Part shown: one piece after another, positions 1 through 11,000 of the stretch
How the letters are laid out: every line of letters begins with the position of its first letter
Numbering within the stretch: position 1 is the first letter of the stretch
Source of the DNA: Nitzschia sp. pyKryTriq1
Taxonomy: Eukaryota; Bacillariophyta; Bacillariophyceae; Bacillariales; Bacillariaceae
Reading direction: 5' to 3'
Assembly (NCBI GenBank): GCA_956465555.1
Contig: OY101115.1
Coordinates: forward strand, 2,728,001 to 2,792,000
Length of the DNA stretch: 64,000 nt
The notes under the pieces: model-generated
Told to the model about the DNA's origin: nothing
Seen by the model: the letters and a program-made list of their open reading frames with translations, nothing else
The model's database searches: none
Position numbers and translations under genes: made by a program

Positions 1-1413
1 ACCCGGACCACCTGGTTGACCTCCCTGGGATGGGAATTGTCCACCATACGGTGGAGGTCCGCCAGCGTAATGGTTCACAAAACCGCCACCCGCAGGTTGG
101 TCTTCCTCGCTGTAGGGAAACGGAGCAGAAGAATATCTATCGCCAACATTTCGGAATCCACCTTCATGTGCTCCTGGGGTCCCTTGAGAAGTTGCACCGT
201 ATCCTTGGACTTGGCCCATGGGGTATGGAGCAGAACTTGCGCCGTGAACCAACGCCGCCATTTGTTCTTGCGAGATCGGCTGAGGTTGAGGGTGCGAAAG
301 CCCTTGCTGTTGCGGAAAACCCTGCATGATAGGAGGAGGAGACATGACCGGAGATGGACTGGAATAAAAGTAGCCTGGGATGCCATGTTGTCCCATAACT
401 GGTGACCGGCGACCACTGGCTGCAGTCATCTGGCTGGAAGGACGGCCGTCGGCACCAACCTCATGCAGTTCAGCCTTGACACTAGGATCGCTAGTCGTTC
501 CGGACGTTCCGTACGACGAAACACTACTACTGGCCGACTTGTTCGCAGCATGGTAGCCTCCACGGCCATCATCACTACTATCCGAGCTTACCAGGGAGCT
601 GACAGAATGCATGCGCGTAATACGTTGGGGATATAGGTTCATATCCGCAACAGCGCCATTCGGTTGAATCATCGGCGGTATTTGAACACCGTGTTGATGA
701 TGCATCTCCTCATCACTCTCATCTGAAAAGGACAAACTAGCGTCGCTTTCTTTTTCCGCATTGTTCTGGTAAAACCCTGCGGCCGGTGTTCCACCCGCCG
801 AGCCCGTACTCGAGTATGAATAGCTACGTCCACTTTTCGGGGTAGGCAAATTCTTTGCAAAGTACGAATCGTCGTCAGAAGAGGAACCATCGTCGTCGTA
901 CTCATAACGCCGACTTCGGGAGCGTCGTGATTTTGAACTCGAAGCTTTCTTCGCGACATCGTCACCAGTAGCCTTACTTTCCTGTCCCTCCTCAGGCGCT
1001 GAGCCATCGGTTTTTGCGGCTTTCTTTGCTACCGGCGCCTGCTCACTGACCTCACTACTAGTAGGTTCAGGGTCACTCGCCTTTTTCTCATCAGGGATCT
1101 GAGGCACGGAAATGATCGGTGCCGCCGCAGTCAATTCAACCTTCGGACTCTCTGGAGTGACTGGCTGAGGAGCAGCGGGTTGCTTTTCTACAGTTTGCTC
1201 TGTCATGTCCACGTCGGCCTCCAGCTCCGGCCTCTGAGGCTCTACTTCCACGGTCGATTCAGTATCAACGCTAAGACCCTCCGAATCATGCGAAGGGTCG
1301 TCCTTTGACAGGATCTCCATTGCCGCGTCGGGAGCAGCGGTTGGTGCAACCTTCACCATGGGATCGCTAGACGGTAATTCAGTAAAAGCAGTCGAGGGAA
1401 CGTCGTGCATCAT
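1..1413 (-). CDS. 5' part of a large low-complexity protein (runs off left edge)
   Basis: An open frame of 471 codons starts at a tandem ATG-ATG (1413-1408) and runs without a stop to base 1, so the gene continues beyond the window. The visible part has no recognisable domain. It is acidic and rich in Pro, Glu, Ser and Ala for about the first 150 residues. A basic-serine patch (RRSRSRRYEYDDD) follows, then Ser/Asp tracts, then a Gln/Pro/Gly/Tyr-rich stretch (PPPIMQGFPQQQ and similar). This looks intrinsically disordered, as in RNA-binding, nuclear or scaffold proteins, but that is inference. No signal peptide or membrane segment is seen. The even reading through 1.4 kb and the codon use favour a real exon. 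The first of the two ATGs is chosen as start. A catalytic domain could lie further left. Confidence 0.7.
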   Translation of the reverse strand, partial: MMHDVPSTAFTELPSSDPMVKVAPTAAPDAAMEILSKDDPSHDSEGLSVDTESTVEVEPQRPELEADVDMTEQTVEKQPAAPQPVTPESPKVELTAAAPIISVPQIPDEKKASDPEPTSSEVSEQAPVAKKAAKTDGSAPEEGQESKATGDDVAKKASSSKSRRSRSRRYEYDDDGSSSDDDSYFAKNLPTPKSGRSYSYSSTGSAGGTPAAGFYQNNAEKESDASLSFSDESDEEMHHQHGVQIPPMIQPNGAVADMNLYPQRITRMHSVSSLVSSDSSDDGRGGYHAANKSASSSVSSYGTSGTTSDPSVKAELHEVGADGRPSSQMTAASGRRSPVMGQHGIPGYFYSSPSPVMSPPPIMQGFPQQQGLSHPQPQPISQEQMAALVHGASSAPYPMGQVQGYGATSQGTPGAHEGGFRNVGDRYSSAPFPYSEEDQPAGGGFVNHYAGGPPPYGGQFPSQGGQPGGPG

Positions 1414-2593
1414 TCGATCCCAAGAGACTACAATCTGTATGTGCCAACCGATACAAGTGCGCGAATAGCCCCACTTCCGTATGTAATCTCGCGCCGTGGG
1501 AACTCTTTTTTCGGCCACTAAATCTGCCGTGTTCGCAGGCTTCTTTTTCTAACCGGACCGTCCGTGGGCAAAAATAGACAGTTTCCGTTCACAAGAAATC
1601 AACCAACCAAGAAAGGGTGTGACGAACTACTACCACTAATGCTATGGTCCAATGTCAGTGGTGATCACAACAGATGATATGGCTTGACGCTTCAATGGTT
1701 CGAAAATATCGAAACGAAGGATGAAGGATGAGAAGTTGCTTGCTTCCACCTGCCTGCGTTGATGCGCAAGACACACATGATGTCGATGTTGTGACAAGCT
1801 CCGCCAAAGTGTACGTACTATGGGAAATTGACCGCCCATCCGGCGCGCAATAAACATCTACATGGTCGAATAATGTATTGTGGTATGTGATCAGACAAGA
1901 TTCAAAATTTTGGCGAGGGGAAGTGGCTGCTTTTCGTCCGTCGGATGTCCCTTTTGACATTCGCCGGCGTTCAATGCACATCAGAGAACCATGATGGACA
2001 TACAAGTACTGTACCGCAGCGTACTACGCGTATTTGGAGGGCGGCGAACCAGGAATTCTCGTTTCCGCCTGATGGCGGGGCGAACCATTAGTCTTTTCGC
2101 GCGCGCACACGCACAACAGCAGCGTCACATTTTTTGGGGGGGATGGTTGACAGGGGGGCGCGACGGGGGGGGGGCGGGTGCTTCTACTGTACCGTACAAT
2201 ACTGTATGCACCTGTACGGTACACTATGTACCGGAACACCAGGGGTACAGTACCTGGTACGGTACCTGGTACTCGTACCTGCGCGGTACCTATACCAGGG
2301 GGTACCGGTACGCACGGGGGTGTAGATGAAGTCTACCGGTACTCTAGTAGTAGAGGCCGCCTACCGGTATTGTCGGCACTGTACCTGGTATCGATACAAA
2401 AATCTATTGTTGAGCTCTGCTCTTGCTACCTGTTGCATTCTCTCTAGTAGCTAGAGAGTACTCGGGACTCGATTTTACTCGCAGTCTACTCTAGGAGTGT
2501 CCTCGTCGTAGCAAGCAAGTTGGACAACAGCACAGAACTACTGATAGCCTCCATACTTCGTACGTACGAGTAGTCTTATATTCTTAACTCAAT
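1414..2593. other. Intergenic stretch with a palindrome cloud
   Basis: No gene is supported here. It lies upstream of the left-edge gene and downstream of lysA. Bases about 2195-2420 are packed with short self-complementary words such as GGTACC, TACCGGTA and GTAC, preceded by a G-run near 2150-2180. CTAG-cored words (CTCTAGTAGCTAGAGAG) follow at about 2440-2460. The short open frames are low-complexity by-products of the repeats. Confidence 0.6.
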
Positions 2594-4121
2594 TTAAAAT
2601 ACCCCGGAAATATCGATCTCATTTTGGTAGATTTGTTCGAGTAGCTGGCGTTTTCGGACCAAATGAGGCTTGCCCTCCTTGTCCACAAGAACTTCTGGTG
2701 CTTCGGGGAAAGAGTTGTAATTCTTGGTGCTCATTCCGGAGCAGTAGGCGCCACTGCCATCCATGACTACAATGTCACCAATTTCTGCCTTTCGAAGTGT
2801 ACGTTCTGCCAAATCTTCAGGCTCACCAGGCTTTGGAGTCATCAGGTCTCCACTTTCACAGCAGTGACCTACCACAACAACGTCTTCCGTTTCCGATCCG
2901 ACGTCGGCCGCGAGACCCGAACCGGGAAGGACTGTCAAGGGATGAATGGCACCATACAGTGATGGTCGCAAAACGTCTGTCATACCCGCATCCAACTTCA
3001 AGAATGTATGTCCCGATTCTCCAGTCGTAACGACCTTGTCCTGAACAGTCGAAACAAGTGCCCCTGCCATTGCGACAAGATATGTTCCTGGTTCAATTTC
3101 CATTTTCAACTTGCGACCAGTATCTTCTGCAAATTTCTTGAAGGCTTCCTTCACTGGCTTTCCGATTTCTTGCAAATTGGTCGTTGGTTCCCCTGCATTT
3201 CTTCCGACCTTGTAGCCTCCACCCAAGTTGCAGGCCTCCACAGTCGGCCAAATCATGCAAAAGGACAAGGACTTAACAGCGACTTGCTGCCAGATACCTG
3301 GGTCGCTTCCGGATCCAATGTGCGTGTGAATACGTTCTACGGTCAAGCCATACTTTTCAACAATATCTGGGACGGTACCATCGGACACCAGCTCGTGCCA
3401 AATTCCAAACGATGATGAAGGTCCACCAACATTGGTCTTGCTGAAAGCAGTCGTCGACGCCGAGAATCCTCCAGAGCCGACACCTGGGTTGACACGGATA
3501 CCCACTTTCTGCCCAGTACCCTCGAAGGCCTTTCCGAAACGTTCCAGTTGAGAGACCGAGCTAAAAAGTAGAAAAGAGATGTGAGTGGGTTCCGAAACGC
3601 TTGCAACAAAGAATTCGCCCAGTCTAGAAATCAAAAGATTCAACTCACCATGCATTCACTTTAACCCCCATCTTCACAAGCTCTGCGAAATCTTCTGGCA
3701 ATTCTTGGGTACTAAGACTGATGTTTTCAGCCGGAATTCCAGCGGACATGGCTCGTCTGCATTCATATCCCGACGAGGCGTCAATATGAATTCCCTTGGA
3801 ATTGAAATACTTGAGAATGGATGAGTTGGGACTGGCTTTCATAGCATATCGCACAGTGAGTCCGTACTCATTCGGGAATGCTAGGCAGGCGTTAGCGGAC
3901 TCTTCGAGCTTTTGCAATGAATACGCATAAACTGGACTTCCGGCCAGTTCGATGCATGCTTTGGCGGATGCTGGATCCAAAAACAACGACTTTTCTGGGT
4001 TAGCCATGTTCAACGCGGACATTTTCGTCTTGGATTGGAATGTGATAGCATTGAAGGCGACGCATGAAGAGATGGTCGATGCCACAGAAAGAGCCAGAAC
4101 TGCAGTTGGAATTATTCTCAT
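2594..4121 (-). CDS. lysA: Diaminopimelate decarboxylase, plastid-targeted
   Basis: Catalyses the PLP-dependent decarboxylation of meso-diaminopimelate to L-lysine, the last step of lysine synthesis, expected in the plastid. Two exons, 4121-3649 and 3560-2594, flank an 88-base intron (GTGAGT...TAG) and give 479 residues. The N-terminus is a signal peptide ending at SCVAF, a diatom ASAF-like site, so plastid import is inferred. Family motifs are clear: the PLP lysine in RYAMKAS (K95), HIGSGSDPGIW, NLGGGYKVG, EIEPGTYLVAMAG, the CCESGD catalytic cysteine motif, and GAYCSGMSTKNYNSFP near the C-terminus. An in-frame upstream extension exists, but the chosen ATG sits just before the hydrophobic core. 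Ornithine decarboxylases share the fold, but CCESGD points to LysA. Confidence 0.93.
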
Positions 4122-5258
4122 CGCTGATGATCTTCGAGTTGTTTGGTATTCAACTTTCCGGAATTTGTGACCAATCCTCCTTCCGCTCTTGAAAACCAAA
4201 ATAATATTGAAAATGGTCGGCTCTCGTTGAACAAAGGATCGGATGCCCGTCGGAGTCAGATTTTTGATGGCTTCTCTCTCCACCTGACTGTCTGTAATTT
4301 CATTTGGATATTTGGTGTTAAAATGAGTGTTTTGGAAAATAATTGAATGGAATCGTTTATGTTTGTCCTTTTATCTTCTCAACTTTCCTCTGTTATCCGT
4401 TTTCTGCAAGATGTCGATATGAAACGTGGACCAGGAGATGGGTGCATGACAGACACCGACATTCGATTGATTACAGTACATATCGCATATGTACCATCAG
4501 AATCAGACTACATACCGGTACACCTGGTACCATACCGGTACCTGGCACTGTACCGTACAGACTACCGGCACCGGTACAGTACCAGGTACCAGTGCCGTAC
4601 CAGGTACCAGGTACCGGTACTGTACTTATTGACTTCAGTCTTGCGTCTCCCGTCTCCCTCCGTGCTTGCTCGCCCAAACGTGCCATCGATCTTGGAACGA
4701 ACGTCCTACTAGATCGCACCTACCGGTACTCATGCTGAGTACCGGATACTTGAAATCTTGTTGAGGACAACCATTGCTACTAGTAATAGGAAAGCAGATA
4801 AGAGAGCCAGAATGCTGATGGTGTTTCTTTGAGCTTAGTAGTAACTTCCACTATTGGAGTAGTAGTAGTAGTAGTAGAGAAGAAGGGACGGAAAAAGGAA
4901 GAACAACTGCATGAAATTTTGAAAAAAATTGAGAAGAGACAATTTCCAGAGTTTGGCTCTAACGACTTCTACTACTAGCTCGTCTACATTAGGAGTACGT
5001 GTATACCGGTAAGCAATAGCGCCAGTTGAACGCTCTACTACTAGAGGACTGGTACTTTACCAATATGAAAATCCTCTACTAGCCAGAACAACGCAGCACA
5101 GACTAGACCTATCGTACAAGGTAGTATTAGGTGGTGAAGGGGACGTAATAAAATTTCATGCAATCCCTTGCTCTAGAATTACATTATTTCTTATGGTGTA
5201 CACATATTCTTATGATCGATACCCAAGCAGACAACCCCCTTCTTTCTATTTCGGCTTT
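4122..5258. other. Intergenic stretch with GTAC palindromes and an AGT repeat
   Basis: This is the promoter side of lysA and the 3' side of the next gene. Bases about 4500-4740 hold many overlapping GGTACC, TACCGGTA and GTAC words, as at 2195-2420. A (GTA)n microsatellite lies at about 4857-4878. Further CTAG/GTAG words occur to about 5080. No coding or RNA gene is supported. Confidence 0.6.
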
Positions 5259-6350
5259 CTATTTCGGAATGGTGGCAGAAGAAGTGACCAACCAGCGGAC
5301 CGACCACTCGCCTAGCTCAAACGGCCACAACGCAAGGTTCAAAGGGAAGGGAAGTTTGAATCCGATGCCAAGCTGGAAGATGAAACCCATGGCAGCAAAA
5401 ACATATGACAACATTTCGTCAACCATTGTATCTTCATGGTTGTCCTTGATGAGGCCTCCCAAATTGATGTTACGCTCGACAAGCGCTGCATAGGCAGCTC
5501 GGGCCATCATGAGGCCTCCAATCAAGGCGGATGCAAAAGCCGAACGGACAGACTGAATATACCAAGCAATGGACATTCCAATGGACTTGCAAATCCTTGG
5601 AGAGAGAGGGAGAGATGAGTAGTTAGAAGAGTTCTTGCCTTGTACGAGACCCATCAGTTCAGCTGTGTGCGGAATCAATCGTTCAACTTACCAACCTAAA
5701 ATGACAGGGACCCATTTGTCGTAATCATCCGGAACAACCTTCTTGATCGTAGGAGCCACATATCTATCAATAGGCTGCTTCATAAAGTCGGAAATAGCGA
5801 GCGCCAAAGAAATGGCCCGAGCAAATTCAATCGTGAGAACTGCAGCGACCGCCAGCCACACTCTGTACACGCTGTTGATCGCATTGTCGATTTTATGCGG
5901 ATCCATCTTCTTCAAGACCAGCAGAAATTTTCGCTGAACAAATTCCTTAGTGGCAAGTTGGTCGACGTCCGCTTTTCCGTCTCCATCATCATCCACTTTG
6001 TCGTCCTTCTTGGACTCGTCGATGATTTTCAATGCTTCGTCCGAAATATCATGGACGGCGTCCATGACAGCCTTTCTTCCGCCGTATTCTGCCGCTTGAA
6101 TGGCCGCAAAAAGAACGGGATAGAGTCCACCAAAGAAGCAAAAGATAAAGCCAACAAGGAAGTTAAAGGCATTCGCAGGTAGCTTCTCGATATTTGCTCG
6201 GAGCAGGCGCCCATATTTGATCATCAATGGAATCGCGAAGACAATCGCATCCAGGAGAGGTTTAGCCAGTCCCTGCAGTTTCGCAGCAAGCTCAGCAGCC
6301 TTCTTGCTGGCATCATCTGCCTTTTTCTTCTCGTCAGTCTCAGTCGTCAT
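5259..6350 (-). CDS. Multi-pass membrane protein with an EF-hand-like loop, function unknown
   Basis: Two exons, 6350-5692 and 5595-5259, with a 96-base intron (GTAAGT...AAG), encode 331 residues. The N-terminus is charged and Ala/Lys-rich (MTTETDEKKKADDASKKAAE). Hydrophobic segments lie near residues 34-45, 63-88, 162-188, 217-236, 240-260 and 282-298. Between the second and third is an acidic insert (111-131) with DxDxDG spacing (D120, D122, D124, G125), like a calcium-binding loop but with Gln instead of Glu at the last position. I do not recognise a named family. Reticulon or REEP-like ER shaping is only a guess from the paired hydrophobic helices. The frame continues upstream into a transposon LTR without an ATG, so the ATG at 6350 is taken. 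A Copia element sits 153 bases upstream. Confidence 0.8.
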
Positions 6351-6503
6351 CTTTGGATATTGTGATCTGGGTTTTCTCTTTATGCCAGTTGTGACATGTG
6401 CAGTATGCAGTGTGTGACAGATGGATGCTTCTTCGTCCTTGCTTGGTCGTTGTTGCGAGCGAAGAGCGAAGATGATGCGAGCGAGGAAATGGAACAACCC
6501 AAT

Positions 6504-7775
6504 TGTTCGAATATCTACATCGAACGTCCACGGAACGACGGACGGACGCGACCAGCGTTCGCAATTACGCACGATCACGCACGACGCACGTTTCGATCAC
6601 GACCCAGAGATTCATTCTAAGACTCTCTGAGACAGTCTATGATCCCCCAAGAAACTATAAGAAGCCCACAGACTTCTATCGAAATACATGTCAACGATTC
6701 AAGAAAAGTAGAAATGAACAAAAGTTCATTTCATCAGTTAGAGCAAGAGCTCATTAATTTATGTTAGCGCACTTCGTTAACCCACAGTCAAATTAGTCCT
6801 TTAGCCCGAATCCCTGAGCCGCTAGCCACTGCCTAGAACTCACGGATTTTAACACGCTTCCTCTGCGCTAAAGTAAAACAAACAAACATCGACCATGGCT
6901 GACGCCAACAACAACCCTCCTGCTGCCGCTGCAGCAACCCACTTCGCTCTGACGCCAGCCAAGGCGACAGATGACGTCATCGACTACAACACCAAGCAAG
7001 GTACTGCGATCTGGCAAAGCGGATCCAAGAAACTCTCGGAAGAGCTCTTCGATTGTGTCCCCGAAGGGCTCCGCGACTTCCTCGAGCTAACTAAGAAGCG
7101 ATCTAAGCTAATGGGATGGGACACCTCCGTCATGTCCATCCTGGATGACCCGGACGACGTAGCAGGTCCAGCCAAGGACTACTTGGACCACTACGGCAGT
7201 ATCTCGCTAGAACACTTGCAAGCGAACGCACGTATCTACGCGGACACTCCAACTAGAGTGGCCCAAGACTCGATGATGCTGTTCACCGCCCTTCACGACA
7301 GCCTCTCCAAAATCGGGCGAGACAAGGTCACCCTGTACTCCGAGGAGTACACCATCGATGGAATAGAGTAATCGCCGATTCAGAGGGAGGCAACTTGCCT
7401 GACTCGCAAACCGAACGCCCGCCGACGCTTCGGAGCGACCTCGGGAGTACGCCAGGCGAACCCACACGGGCACATCCAATTACGCACGATCACGCACGAC
7501 GCACGTTTCGATCACGACCCAGAGATTCATTCTAAGACTCTCTGAGACAGTCTATGATCCCCCAAGAAACTATAAGAAGCCCACAGACTTCTATCGAAAT
7601 ACATGTCAACGATTCAAGAAAAGTAGAAATGAACAAAAGTTCATTTCATCAGTTAGAGCAAGAGCTCATTAATTTATGTTAGCGCACTTCGTTAACCCAC
7701 AGTCAAATTAGTCCTTTAGCCCGAATCCCTGAGCCGCTAGCCACTGCCTAGAACTCACGGATTTTAACACCCAAT
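6504..7775 (+). mobile_element. Copia-type LTR retrotransposon, internally shortened (fossil copy 1)
   Basis: The element starts with TGTTCG and ends with AACA at 7769. The 6-base direct repeat CCCAAT flanks it (6498-6503 and 7770-7775). The left LTR is 6504-6854 (351 bases); the right LTR is incomplete. An inner stretch just after the left LTR resembles the reverse complement of an initiator-methionine tRNA D-arm, a likely half-tRNA primer site. The inner region keeps only a gag-like start (MADANNNPPAAAA at 6895). The copy is broken and cannot be autonomous. Shared LTR parts look identical between the two ends, so it is young. It lies between the membrane-protein gene and the 3' side of TERT. 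Confidence 0.9.
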
Positions 7776-8055
7776 CAAAATGGTGCCAGCAGAACGAACA
7801 CAAAAAATCGGAACGGAAAGATCCGTATCCGGAGTCTGGCCGCCGGACGACGATGGACGGCGATATCGACTGATACGACTTCAAATTTGCAATCGTGGCA
7901 GTCAATTCAATGTTTTGATCCGACGACGACAAAGCAAAAATACACTTTAGTCGTCGACGTAGCTACAGGACGTACAGGTACTCTTATTGATAATCCTCTA
8001 GTAGTAAGTGGCAATGGGACTTGCAAAGTTTCATAGCAACTCCATGTATCTACTT

Positions 8056-11000
8056 TTAACTGGTCTTGATGATTTTGTCAAGAGCGAAGCGATGATACGC
8101 CATCGCGACAGTTCCGTCCAGATCGCTCGAGGGAGAGTCTTGGGTCTGCAATTTTGTGTGGATGCGGTGGCCAAGTGATGGGAAATCATCAAGCTGGGTA
8201 AATACGACAGAGAAGGCATGCCATGTCAACCAAAGCAGAGTTTCGTCGGTAAGCGATAGCTTTCTTCGATCCGGACTCATTCTTCGAAGGTTGGATCGGA
8301 TTTGCCGGCAAACGTAAGAAGCCAGGGAGTCTATGCAGTCAATCAAGAAACCCTGGTTGTGTGATGTAGTTGGATTGACATCTGTACTTCGCAGGTGCTC
8401 GGCAGTCTTTACCGCCGAAAACAACATCATTTGATAAAAGTTGGTCACGATTGTTTTTCTTGTATTGATCGAGTGATCGTACAGAATTGGCAGACAGCGG
8501 GGTCTCGCAAAACTCTCCATCCTGCCTCCGAGTTTCTTTCCTTCGCTGCCAATGGAATCAACAGTCAGACTGTCCTTCGCCTGGTCACCTTGAAAGCGTT
8601 CATAGTCAATCATGACTTCGCCGGTGCGCGGATCGAAAAGCATACCGCACCAAGGGAATAGTTTGCCGTCAAATACATGCCTCCCTGGGGCGACAGGGGC
8701 CGACACTTCCTTCGGCCCTTCCTCGCCATCGACCTCAAAAATAGTCTCTTCACTGACGAGTGTTTTCTCTTTGTTGACCCTAACGCCTAGTTCCTCTCTC
8801 CCAGACCACATTCGCCCCAGAAAGTTTGAAACAGCAGGTTTGGATGTGCTCACAAAGAGGAAGTCGTCCACTAGACGTGCCAAGAAATCGGAATCCACCC
8901 GTTCCTCAGAAAGACGATCACTGACACGAGGTGACTGAGGGTTCTCTCCGTTCAGTATCAAGTTCTCCACATTTCCATAGTAGAGATTGCAGAATAGCAT
9001 GGATAGAATGCTTCCTTGCGATATCCCACCGGTTTGAATAAGGTATCGTTGCTCATACCGCCCTGACGTAACTAGGAGGTGACTACCAAGGTGCTCCAGT
9101 AGAAGCTCACAGAGCCTACCTCGTTGTACCAGATGCCAGGTGCGCGAATCCAGCACAGCGTTGCTAGATTTGCTTGAGATTTCCCGTCCCGCTGCGTGAA
9201 GAAGGCCATACAATTCCGGTGGTCCCACTATCTTCCTGGTGACTCCCTGAATACCCCCCGTGATGTCGTCTCCGTACAACAAGTTGTACCTTTGAATGAG
9301 GTAATCCTCATTGTTGATGTGGCGACTTGCAATGTCATACATGTATTTTTGGTTGATATTGTCGTAGCACTTCTCGATATCGACACTTGCAAAGATCAAA
9401 TTGAGAGGTTGTCCACGCCTCGTCTCGTTCTTCAGACCAGCGATGTAGCGTTGGTAGCGAGGATAGAATTCGTTCAAGCCTTCCAAACCCGACCCAAAGG
9501 GTAACCCGTGACGATTAGATTCGTAGGTCAACACATCAAAGACTTGAGCAAGGATAGAATTCGTCGAGTCATGAGATCGCCGCACAGGGTTGGATCCTAT
9601 CGATGTGAAAGGAGGAGGTACCGTAGAAGCTGTGAGGTCCAACTTGCGCCTTTTCGACGCCATCGAAAGTTCTTCCACATTGAGGGGATGAGGTTTGGAA
9701 AGATGGGCGATTGGACGTACACCGGTAGTCTTAGGAAGAAGACGAAGACGAGAAAACCCCATTTGATGAGACGAGAGGCATTTGATGACCTCAACATTGG
9801 ATAGCTCTCGAAACTGGCCTTGAAAGAGTAAACGCATGGACAGCGCGCGAAAGGCAGACCAGACAGGCTTTCGATAATAGAAGACTTTCTTGGTATTGAA
9901 TTCCGTTTCTGTGACATAAAAATTGGAGCGCAGCAGTGGTATGATAAAGCTACGGAACAGCCAACGAAAAACCTGGAGCGCCAATCGACTCGTCGCCTCG
10001 TGATCAGTCCGGGCAAGCTTGGCATTCTTCCGTTTGTCACCTTGCAACCATGCCAAATTCGTAATCCTGATACCATGCATGAGGCGCTTGTTTGAAAGGC
10101 ACTCTTTGCGACGAAGAAGGACAAACGCCTTCACAGCTTCAAGGATACAATCAAAATTGTGTTGTGACCCCCAAAAGTCTGGCGGGAAAACATGGCACAA
10201 AACGCTCCGTACAAAGGAAGCCACACTTTCGGGCTGACTGTAGCACTGAACAAGGAGCTTCAGCTTGATTTTATCGTCCATGTGATCAGTCAACCCTTCA
10301 CCCGTAGACCAATCAGGCAGGGGACAGTATCGTTCCATTGAACGGTGGTAGTCGCAATCCTTGCCCGAAGCTAGAATCTTTCGGCACAGGTCCACACCCG
10401 TTCCACGCAGACGTCGCCAACGCTTCCGTCGTCTTCCGCCCCTCGCTGTAAATAGGTTCGTCATGGAAGCCAGAAGCCTTTCGGGTGTCATTGTTGGAGT
10501 ATGAAATGGGTGTTTGTGATGAAAACCAACTTTTGGTGTGAACGAATCGGAATAGAACAAGGTGTGTCTGGAAATACTGTGATTCGCTTGCAAATGTTTT
10601 CCCATTTCGGCATGGTGCCGCCTTCGTTTCTTGGCAGGACGAGTGCTGCATGTTGTTACCATTGTTTGATCTGTCGAATTGGTCTCCACATCGGCCACAC
10701 GAATCTGTGAAATGGGCCCATTCGTCAAGGGTGGTCCACAAATCAGACTATAGTTTCCTCGAGGCACATCTTCCCGATTCTCGGATTCTAGAGGTACAAA
10801 AAGCCGAGTATGTAGAAGTATCATGCGTAACATCTCATCACCCACATAACAATGTAGATGCTGAAATAGCCTTGAGGTCTTGCAGAATGTGACATTGTCG
10901 TTCGCTTGCCATTGCGCCATCCCAGGCCGTGTCGATGGAAATTTCATACCCTGACGATTGCTCGGGTATTCACCTGGTGGCGAGGAAGAGAAGCCCTGAG

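Noticed and set aside
1642-2005. Minus-strand open frames of 71 and 116 codons upstream of the left-edge gene
   Set aside because: No domain, poor composition and overlapping frames; likely non-coding.
6351-6578. N-terminal extension of the membrane protein into the Copia LTR
   Set aside because: No ATG supports it, and the extra sequence is antisense LTR.
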